Assembly (NCBI RefSeq): GCF_009858175.1
Contig: NZ_CP047393.1
Location: 1,860,001 to 1,924,000, forward strand
Source of the DNA: Pontibacillus sp. HMF3514
Lineage (GTDB): Bacteria > Bacillota > Bacilli > Bacillales > BH030062
Reading direction: 5' to 3'
Length of the DNA: 64,000 nucleotides
Position numbers and translations under genes: made by a program. The notes under the pieces are model-generated. The model was not told the origin of the DNA, searched no databases, and saw nothing but the letters and a program-made list of their open reading frames with translations. The number at the start of each line of letters is the position of its first letter. The first letter of the stretch is position 1. Shown piece after piece: positions 57,238 through 64,000 of this stretch.

Positions 57238-59700
57238 TTGGCTGAAACAGAAAAATATATGGATCTGCCTTTAGAAGAAGTATTAGGCGATCGTTTTGGA
57301 CGTTATAGTAAATATATTATTCAAGACCGTGCTCTTCCTGATGTAAGAGACGGTCTTAAACCTGTACAACGCAGAATTCTTTATGCAATGGATCAGGAAC
57401 GAAATACACATGATAAACCTTACCGTAAATCTGCTAAAACTGTTGGTACGGTGATTGGTAACTATCACCCCCACGGTGATACATCCGTATATGATGCCAT
57501 GGTCCGTCTAAGTCAGGATTGGAAGGTACGTAATGGTTTAGTAGAAATGCACGGAAACAATGGTAGTGTCGATGGAGATCCCCCGGCTGCCATGCGTTAT
57601 ACTGAAGCAAGACTTTCGAGTATTTCATCACAACTACTTCGAGATATTGATAAAGAGACCGTAGATTTTATTCCAAACTTTGATGATACGATCCAAGAAC
57701 CTGTAGTACTTCCCGCAAAGTTTCCAAACCTTTTAGTAAATGGCTCTACGGGTATTTCAGCAGGTTATGCGACTGAGATTCCACCTCATAACCTTGAGGA
57801 AGTCATTGATGCTGTTATCATGAAAATTGATAAACCTAATGTAACGGTTGATGACTTAATGACAGCGATAAAGGGACCTGATTTTCCAACAGGCGGTATT
57901 ATCCAAGGTGTTGAAGGAATTAAGCAAGCTTATGAAACAGGTAAAGGTAAAATATTCGTTCGTGCACGTGCCGCAATTGAAGATATAAAAGGGAATCGAC
58001 AGCAAATTGTCATTGACGAGATTCCATTTGAAGTCAATAAAGCGACGCTAGTAAAGAAAATGGACGAGTTACGCCTAGATAAAAAAGTAGAAGGCATTGC
58101 AGAAGTGCGTGATGAAACAGATCGCACAGGCCTTCGAATCGTAGTTGAACTTAAGAAAAATGCTGATAGTGAAGGCGTACTAAACTTTTTATATAAAGCT
58201 ACGGATTTACAGATTAATTACAACTTCAATATGGTAGCCATTCAGGATAAAACACCTAAGCTGTTAAGTCTTCAATCTATTTTAGACTCTTATATTTCAC
58301 ACCAGCGTGAAGTTGTTACACGTCAATCTCAACATGATTTACGTAAAGCGAAAGAACGTGCTCATATTGTTGAAGGTCTTATGAAGGCTATATCCATTTT
58401 GGATGATGTTATTTCTACAATCCGAGCTTCTAAAGACAAGCAAGATGCGAAGAAACAAATTATGAATGCCTTTGGTTTTACAGATGCTCAAGCAGAAGCT
58501 ATTGTAAATCTTCAATTGTATCGTTTAACGAACACAGACATTACATCTCTTGAAAAAGAGTCTGAAGAGTTAAAGCAAAAGATTGAGGAGCTTGAAACCA
58601 TCTTAAATAATGAAAATAAGCTTCTAAACGTAATCAAGAAAGATCTTCGCTCAATTAAAAAGCAGTACTCAACATCTCGTAAAACCAAGATTGAAGAGAA
58701 AGTGGAAGAACTTAAGATTAATTTAGAGGTTACAGTACCTAGTGAAGATGTATTGGTTTCGGTAACGAAGGAAGGGTACACAAAACGCACGAGTCTTCGT
58801 TCATATGCAGCCTCAAATGGAGCAGACTTCGCTATGAAGGATGGAGACCATTTACTAGGCTTATTTGAAATCAATACAACCGATACACTTCTTTTATTCA
58901 CGAACAAAGGAAATTACTTATTCTTACCGGTTCACGAGCTGCCAGATATCCGTTGGAAGGATCTCGGACAGCATGTAGCAAATATCATAACGATTGATAA
59001 AGATGAGCATCTCATCCGTGCTATTCCTATTCGTGATTTCTCTGAAGAGAAGTACCTTATGTTTGTAACGAAAAATGGTATGATTAAACGAAGCGAGTTA
59101 GGTTTATATCAAGCACAACGCTACTCCAAGCCTCTAGTAGGGATAAACATCAAGGGTGAAGACGAGCTGGTTGATGTTCATATAACAGATGGCCACTGTG
59201 ATGTATTCCTTGCTTCCAATAAGGGGTATGGATTGTGGTATCACGAATCTGAAGTTAAACCGATTGGTCAACGAGCTGCAGGTGTGAAAGCTATGCAATT
59301 GAAAGATGATGAGTGGGTCGTAGGTGGAAAAGTGTTTGGTGATTTAACAGATCCATCTCTTGTATTAATTACACAGCGTGGAGCAGTAAAACGAATGAAA
59401 TTGAAGGAGTTCGAAAAGTCTTCTCGAGCGAAGAAAGGCGTAGTCATGCTCAGAGAGTTGAAACGAAATCCTCACCGTGTCGCAGGCATAGAAATTGTTC
59501 ATGATGAAGATATACTTTATTTTGAAACAGAAAGCGGTACAGTAGATGAATTTATGCCACTTAAGCTAAAACCAAGCGATCGTTACAGTAATGGATCGTT
59601 TGTGATTGATACAGATGAAACAGGTGAAGTCATCAAGCTTTGGAAAGCAAAAGATTATGAGAAAGTATTTGATGATGGAGAAGATGGAGATTCACAATAA
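57238..59700 (+). CDS. parC: DNA topoisomerase IV subunit A
   Basis: Breakage-reunion subunit, 820 residues from a TTG start (GAGGGGGATA upstream). The catalytic Tyr is in AMRYTEARLS. The quinolone-resistance region reads YHPHGDTSVYDAMVRLSQDW, with Ser at the usual first position, the susceptible state. A coiled-coil (about 435-500) and C-terminal beta-pinwheel repeats follow. No GyrA box was noticed, in agreement with ParC. Terminator downstream. Confidence 0.97.
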   Translation: MAETEKYMDLPLEEVLGDRFGRYSKYIIQDRALPDVRDGLKPVQRRILYAMDQERNTHDKPYRKSAKTVGTVIGNYHPHGDTSVYDAMVRLSQDWKVRNGLVEMHGNNGSVDGDPPAAMRYTEARLSSISSQLLRDIDKETVDFIPNFDDTIQEPVVLPAKFPNLLVNGSTGISAGYATEIPPHNLEEVIDAVIMKIDKPNVTVDDLMTAIKGPDFPTGGIIQGVEGIKQAYETGKGKIFVRARAAIEDIKGNRQQIVIDEIPFEVNKATLVKKMDELRLDKKVEGIAEVRDETDRTGLRIVVELKKNADSEGVLNFLYKATDLQINYNFNMVAIQDKTPKLLSLQSILDSYISHQREVVTRQSQHDLRKAKERAHIVEGLMKAISILDDVISTIRASKDKQDAKKQIMNAFGFTDAQAEAIVNLQLYRLTNTDITSLEKESEELKQKIEELETILNNENKLLNVIKKDLRSIKKQYSTSRKTKIEEKVEELKINLEVTVPSEDVLVSVTKEGYTKRTSLRSYAASNGADFAMKDGDHLLGLFEINTTDTLLLFTNKGNYLFLPVHELPDIRWKDLGQHVANIITIDKDEHLIRAIPIRDFSEEKYLMFVTKNGMIKRSELGLYQAQRYSKPLVGINIKGEDELVDVHITDGHCDVFLASNKGYGLWYHESEVKPIGQRAAGVKAMQLKDDEWVVGGKVFGDLTDPSLVLITQRGAVKRMKLKEFEKSSRAKKGVVMLRELKRNPHRVAGIEIVHDEDILYFETESGTVDEFMPLKLKPSDRYSNGSFVIDTDETGEVIKLWKAKDYEKVFDDGEDGDSQ

Positions 59701-59715
59701 TATAATTATGTAAAC

Positions 59716-59754
59716 TAAAAAGCCCAGAGCCTAACATTATGCTCTGGGCTGAAT
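59716..59754. terminator. Terminator after parEC
   Basis: AAGCCCAGAGC / GCTCTGGGCT stem; the downstream tail is only moderately T-rich (GAATTTAT). Confidence 0.75.
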
Positions 59755-59800
59755 TTATAATTAGAAATCGTACGTTAGGCATGATGTACTTTCTAAAGAA

Positions 59801-60754
59801 TTAAAAAGTAAACGTATCCATTACATCCTGCGTATAGGCAGAATAATCAAATTGATTCGCAATGCTATGAATTGGATAATCTTCCTTTTCTTTGATTTGT
59901 CGGAAATCCGCAATACTCTGACCAAAAGCGACCCCTTCATCTGTAACCACTTTTACTGGAGCTTTTTGATAAATAACCTCATTCCCATTCATCATAGCCC
60001 AGAAAGGTAGTAAATCATGAATAGGTACACCTTGGATTGGTACAGAAGATTTTTTCTGGTAAAAAGCAAAATAGTGTTCAAACATAGGGGATAAAATATT
60101 TCCTATAGCTTCGTTTTTGCAGTTTTCCCCCATATATTTAATCATAGATTTTGTTAATATTGCCTGACTTGTAACATTTAAAGGGAAAATCTTTACGTTG
60201 TCTGCTAATGTAAGTACCAGGTTTGCTGCATAGGGATCTCCGTAAATATTTGCTTCCGCAACAGGAGTCACATTACCAGGATAAAAGAAGGCACCACCCA
60301 TAATATAGATATCGTTTACCAGGTCACTAACGTCAGGATAAACAACAAATAAAGTAGCTAATGAAGATAATCGACCTATATTAACGATGGTTATATCATT
60401 TTTGTTCTCTAAGATTAAATCAATTGCTTTTTCATAATTGTCGATGGTAAAGTCTTTAATGGACTGTGTATCAGGCTCCCATGGACCAAGGCCATATTCT
60501 CCGTGAATTTCAGGAAAGTATTCTGGATAAACCCCAGTATAAGGGTGGTAAGCACCTTGAATTATAGAAAGTTTCCCTTCAGCTTGTGTGAGTGCTCGAA
60601 GGAATAAAGCATTTTGTTCAGCATTTTTCCTCGGGATATTACCATACCCTGTAACAACACCAACTACTTCTATATCTTCTTTGAAATTTGCGTAGAGTAA
60701 AGCAAAAACATCATCTACTCCAAAATCTCCAAAAAACAACACCTTTTTAGGCAT
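59801..60754 (-). CDS. Nucleoside hydrolase (inosine-uridine preferring family)
   Basis: 317 residues. It splits ribonucleosides into base and ribose. The N-terminal Ca-binding motif is varied: FFGDFGVDDVFALLYA in place of the usual DTDxxxDD. VVGVVTGYGN, IMGGAFFYPGNVTPVAEANI and the downstream DPYAANLVL are normal. I use the ATG at 60754, because AAAGGAGG is close before it; a TTG two codons earlier is less likely. The altered first Asp makes exact activity uncertain. Convergent with parEC. Confidence 0.85.
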   Translation of the reverse strand: MPKKVLFFGDFGVDDVFALLYANFKEDIEVVGVVTGYGNIPRKNAEQNALFLRALTQAEGKLSIIQGAYHPYTGVYPEYFPEIHGEYGLGPWEPDTQSIKDFTIDNYEKAIDLILENKNDITIVNIGRLSSLATLFVVYPDVSDLVNDIYIMGGAFFYPGNVTPVAEANIYGDPYAANLVLTLADNVKIFPLNVTSQAILTKSMIKYMGENCKNEAIGNILSPMFEHYFAFYQKKSSVPIQGVPIHDLLPFWAMMNGNEVIYQKAPVKVVTDEGVAFGQSIADFRQIKEKEDYPIHSIANQFDYSAYTQDVMDTFTF

Positions 60755-60861
60755 ACACAACCTCCTTTGACCAAAGACGTATGATCATAGTCTATTTACA
60801 ATTCATTTCCAATATACATCATCTTCTTAAATTACTACAAGAAGCCTAATATTTCACCAAT

Positions 60862-60880
60862 ACTTAGTAGTAACTCCGAA
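60862..60880 (+). repeat. Short intergenic repeat family E, third copy
   Basis: ACTTAGTAGTAACTCCGAA, followed within 20 bases by AATGCAAAAAA, as at 46179. Confidence 0.65.
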
Positions 60881-61029
60881 TATAAAAAAAGAAATGCAAA
60901 AAACATTTAATCATACAGCTTATAGTCCAATAAATCTATATTTTAATGAATCATTTGTATTTTCAGAAATTTATGATAAAATTATCTACAAATTGGTGAA
61001 AGCGCTGTCACATGATGAGGAGATGATGT

Positions 61030-61659
61030 ATGACGGATCTAAAAGAACGAATCATTCAATCATCCTTAGAGTTATTTGAAAAACATGGATACCATGGTGT
61101 ATCTATTAATCAAATTGTAGAGCACTGTGGAGCATCTAAAGGAGGCTTTTATCACTATTTTCACTCTAAAGATGAACTCTTGTATGTGATACATGATACG
61201 TTTATTACATATGTATTAGAGAAAGCCAATCAAGCAAAACAAACCTACAACAATCCAACTGAGAAATTACAAGCCATCATAGAATCCTTTGTAAAAGTAT
61301 TTGACTTATACAAACCACACATTTCTGTATTCTACCAAGAAAGCACATATCTAAAACCTGACTATGAAGAACTGATTAAAAAGAAACGAGATCAATTTAA
61401 GCAAAACATTTTTGAGGTACTACAAGAAGGGCAAGACAAAGGAGAATTCCGTTCTATACTACCAGTCGAAATAACTGGTATGGCTGTGCTAGGCATGGTG
61501 AACTGGACGTATAAATGGTATCGAAAAAATGGAGAGAAAGATATTGAGGAAATCTCTCATGTTTTTGTCGATTTAATTCTTCATTCCGTCCTTACTGGAG
61601 AAACCTTACAACAAGATCGTTATAATGATTTCTTTCTTCAAACAAAAATGAATAGCTAG
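61030..61659 (+). CDS. TetR/AcrR family regulator of an acyl-CoA gene cluster
   Basis: 209 residues. The N-terminal HTH has SINQIVEHCGASKGGFYHYF and SKDELLYVIHDTF. The C-terminal ligand-binding part is helical with a VFYQESTYLKPDYEEL segment. GAGGAGATGATGT precedes the ATG. It comes 68 bases before an acyl-CoA dehydrogenase gene. A palindrome lies between them, so it probably represses the cluster and responds to an acyl-CoA; that is inference. Confidence 0.9.
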   Translation: MTDLKERIIQSSLELFEKHGYHGVSINQIVEHCGASKGGFYHYFHSKDELLYVIHDTFITYVLEKANQAKQTYNNPTEKLQAIIESFVKVFDLYKPHISVFYQESTYLKPDYEELIKKKRDQFKQNIFEVLQEGQDKGEFRSILPVEITGMAVLGMVNWTYKWYRKNGEKDIEEISHVFVDLILHSVLTGETLQQDRYNDFFLQTKMNS

Positions 61660-61682
61660 GAAGTATTTTTTATTTGGTTAGC

Positions 61683-61700
61683 ACCGACCAACCAGTCGGT
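61683..61700. promoter_or_regulatory. Probable TetR operator before the acyl-CoA dehydrogenase gene
   Basis: ACCGAC-CAACCA-GTCGGT palindrome 28 bases before the ATG. ACCGACnnnnnnGTCGGT-type palindromes are common binding sites of TetR regulators of acyl-CoA metabolism. Confidence 0.65.
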
Positions 61701-61727
61701 ATCTACAATATAAAGGGGAGAAACGAT

Positions 61728-62870
61728 ATGGATTTTTCTTTAACAAAAGAACAAGAAATGACAAGAAAGATGGTACGAGATTTTGCTCAGGAGAAGATTG
61801 CTCCACGTGCTGTAGAAATGGATATTAACTCTGAATTTCCAAAGGATATTTTCGATGAGATGGGTAAATTAGGTCTTTTAGGTATTCCGTTCCCTGAAGA
61901 ATATGGAGGCTCTGGTGGAGACACTGTAACATACGCCCTTGCAGTTGAAGAAATTGGACGCGTTTGTGGGGGTACAGGGCTTAGCTACGCTGCAGCTGTT
62001 TCACTAGGTTCTAGCCCTATTTACTACTTTGGTACTGAGGAACAAAAACAAGAATGGTTAGTTCCGCTAGCAAAAGGTGAAGGTCTAGCCGCATTCGGCT
62101 TAACAGAACCAAACGCTGGGTCGGACGCAGGTGGAACACAAACAAAGGCCGTTCTTGACGGAGATGAATACGTCATTAATGGCGAAAAGTGTTGGATCAC
62201 AAATGCTGAATACTCCCGTTCCATTACCGTTACTGCAGTAACAGGGAAGAATGAAAAAGGTAAAAACATCATCTCAGCATTTATCGTTCCTAAAGATACA
62301 CCAGGGCTAACCATAACCAGTAATTATGACAAGATGGGTGTTCGTGCATCGAATACTTGTGAAATTATTTTGGAGGATGTTCGGGTTCCAAAAGAGAATA
62401 TTTTAGGAGACGAGAAAAAAGGCTTTAATCAGTTTCTTTACACATTGGATGGAGGACGTATCTCAATTGGTGCGCTAGCCGTTGGTATTGCTCAAGCATC
62501 TCTTGATAAAGCACTCGCTTATGCTAAAGAACGTAAGCAATTCGGTAAAACCATTTCAAATTTCCAGGCCATTCAATTCAAGCTTGCGGATATGGCAATG
62601 GAAGTAGAACTCGCTCGCAATATGGTACTAAAAGCTGCATGGTTAAAAGATCAAGGAAAGAATTTTTCTAAAGAATCTGCATATGCGAAGTTGTTCGCTT
62701 CTGAAACCGCTTTCCGATCAGCAAACCAGGCGATTCAAATTCATGGTGGTTATGGCTACATGCGTGAATATGAAGTTGAGCGCTACCTTAGAGATGCTAA
62801 ACTACTTGAAATTGGTGAAGGTACATCAGAAATTCAACGCCTTGTGATTAGCCGCCAACTAGGTTGCTAG
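61728..62870 (+). CDS. yngJ: Acyl-CoA dehydrogenase, YngJ type
   Basis: FAD enzyme, 380 residues. I use the ATG at 61728 (AAAGGGGAG upstream); the longer frame adds 18 unrelated residues. FGLTEPNAGSDAGGTQTKA (FAD/substrate), CWITNAEYS, YGYMREYEVERYLRDAKL and the catalytic Glu in EIGEGTSEIQR are visible. The catalytic Glu is in the short-chain/butyryl type position. In B. subtilis YngJ lies beside YngI in a leucine/isovalerate-type degradation group, which this order suggests. Confidence 0.92.
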   Translation: MDFSLTKEQEMTRKMVRDFAQEKIAPRAVEMDINSEFPKDIFDEMGKLGLLGIPFPEEYGGSGGDTVTYALAVEEIGRVCGGTGLSYAAAVSLGSSPIYYFGTEEQKQEWLVPLAKGEGLAAFGLTEPNAGSDAGGTQTKAVLDGDEYVINGEKCWITNAEYSRSITVTAVTGKNEKGKNIISAFIVPKDTPGLTITSNYDKMGVRASNTCEIILEDVRVPKENILGDEKKGFNQFLYTLDGGRISIGALAVGIAQASLDKALAYAKERKQFGKTISNFQAIQFKLADMAMEVELARNMVLKAAWLKDQGKNFSKESAYAKLFASETAFRSANQAIQIHGGYGYMREYEVERYLRDAKLLEIGEGTSEIQRLVISRQLGC

Positions 62871-62925
62871 ATTTAATGCTCGTTATTTAAAAGTCCATTT
62901 TATAAGATTCCTTAGGAGGGTGCCG

Positions 62926-64000
62926 ATGTCACTGTTACAGTTAACCGTTGGAGAGTTATTGGAAGAGAAAGTGCGTTTATATCCAGATCAAGAAGCGTTT
63001 GTCTATCCAGAACTAGGGTTACGTAAGACGTATCAGGAATTTGATGACATGGTCAATGAAGCTGCAAAAGGATTTATGGCTTTAGGAATTGAAAAAGGAG
63101 AGCATGTAGCGATTTGGTCAGATAACAAACCTGAATGGCTAATCTCTCAATTTGCAACAGGGAAAATGGGTGCCGTATTGGTCACTGTAAATACCAACTA
63201 TCAGGCAAAAGAACTTGAATATCTATTAAAGCAATCTGATGCTACAACGCTAATTTTAGCTGAAAGTTTTAAACAAACCTCATACATAGAGGTTCTTCGT
63301 GAAGTTTGCCCTGAAATTGATTCCCATGATAAAGGGAAACTTGAAGTTCAAAATCTACCGTACTTAAAGAATATTATCGTATTGAGCGATGAGGAATACG
63401 AAAACATGTATTCCTGGCAAGAAGTCATGGATCAAGGTGAAACAATAAGTGATGACCAGCTTAAGCAACGTCATCAAGAATTGAATTATAAAGACGTCAT
63501 TAATATGCAATATACCTCTGGAACAACTGGGTTTCCTAAAGGAGTTATGCTTTCCCATTACAACATTGTTAATAATGGAAATCAGGTTGCAGATTGCATG
63601 GAGCTTACGAACGAAGACCGCTTATGTATTCCAGTTCCATTCTTCCATTGTTTCGGGTGTGTATTAGGTACGATGGCTGCAGTTTCTAAAGGAGCAACAA
63701 TGGTCATCCTTGAACAGTTTGACCCAGAAAAAGTGCTTCATGCTGTTGAACAAGAAAAGTGCACAGGATTACATGGTGTACCTACCATGTTTATTGCAGA
63801 ACTAAATCATCCTGAATTCAAAGAAAACGGCTATCAACATCTGCGAACGGGTATTATGGCAGGATCTACTTGCCCGATGGAAGTTATGAAAAACGTCATA
63901 AATAAAATGGGTGCTGAGGAGATCACGATTGCTTATGGACAGACTGAATCTTCTCCAGTCATTACACAAACTCGGACTGACGATCCAATAGAGTTACGAG
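62926..64000 (+). CDS. yngI: Acyl-CoA synthetase, AMP-binding family (YngI type), truncated by window end
   Basis: The frame is open from ATG 62926 (TTAGGAGGGTGCCG) to the window end, at least 358 residues. ATP/AMP motif YTSGTTGFPKGVMLSH, PFFHCFGCVLG, and GSTCPMEVMKNV then AYGQTESSPV are present. It opens SLLQLTVGELLEEKVRLYPD. It activates a fatty or branched acid with CoA for the dehydrogenase upstream. Probably the third gene of the TetR-yngJ-yngI operon. Confidence 0.93.
   Translation, partial: MSLLQLTVGELLEEKVRLYPDQEAFVYPELGLRKTYQEFDDMVNEAAKGFMALGIEKGEHVAIWSDNKPEWLISQFATGKMGAVLVTVNTNYQAKELEYLLKQSDATTLILAESFKQTSYIEVLREVCPEIDSHDKGKLEVQNLPYLKNIIVLSDEEYENMYSWQEVMDQGETISDDQLKQRHQELNYKDVINMQYTSGTTGFPKGVMLSHYNIVNNGNQVADCMELTNEDRLCIPVPFFHCFGCVLGTMAAVSKGATMVILEQFDPEKVLHAVEQEKCTGLHGVPTMFIAELNHPEFKENGYQHLRTGIMAGSTCPMEVMKNVINKMGAEEITIAYGQTESSPVITQTRTDDPIELR

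Overview
The window looks like the chromosome of an endospore-forming Gram-positive bacterium of the Bacillaceae. It has spore coat and SASP genes (cotE, sspP, sspO, sspN, tlp, spoVK, sirA), Bacillus-type LexA/GlnR sites, GGAGG ribosome sites, TTG/GTG starts and a gene order that follows Bacillus subtilis over long stretches. The large intergenic palindromic repeats and the betaine-type ABC transporter suggest a marine or halotolerant genus such as Halobacillus or Pontibacillus. That genus guess is inference.

Layout. 1-16.4 kb: kbl end, miaB-ricA-cotE, mutS-mutL, miaA-hfq, spoVK, hflX, a PLP lyase-like gene, glnR-glnA. 16.4-27.4 kb: two small membrane proteins, a NagZ-type lipoprotein, lexA divergent from a 34-residue membrane peptide in the yneA position, then yneB, ynzC, tkt, sirA, yneF, ccdA, an orphan MrpB-like gene, yneI, ccdC and a DUF2621 gene. 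27.4-34.2 kb: a complete selenocysteine (Sec) island. 34.2-43.9 kb: sspP, sspO, citB, a TlpA-type thioredoxin, an FbpB-like protein, sspN-tlp, a tandem AAA protein, yneP, yneQ. 44-55 kb: a TagO-type transferase, yneR, yidD, folE2, plsY, a GH18 protein, a two-gene betaine-type ABC system, yneT. 55-64 kb: parE-parC, a nucleoside hydrolase, and a TetR/acyl-CoA dehydrogenase/acyl-CoA synthetase cluster that runs off the end.

Most notable: the window holds a self-contained Sec decoding trait (selC tRNA-Sec, selB, selA, selD) plus two genes interrupted by in-frame TGA. The short selD reading frame extends upstream through a TGA at the catalytic position (Sec18). A hidden 77-residue SelW/Rdx-like gene carries a CxxU motif. 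Neither is a complete ordinary ORF. Both TGAs are followed by a perfect hairpin with the same GTT triloop, the expected kind of bacterial SECIS. selD and the selW-like gene are divergent and may share one palindromic -35 element.

The second striking layer is repetitive. Ten copies of a 99-164 bp hairpin (two arm types, one core) occur as five inverted pairs in five intergenic regions. Their arms show compensatory base changes. A smaller two-hairpin module, itself with compensatory changes, has replaced the same sub-site in three host repeats of three types. A third repeat family occurs three times.
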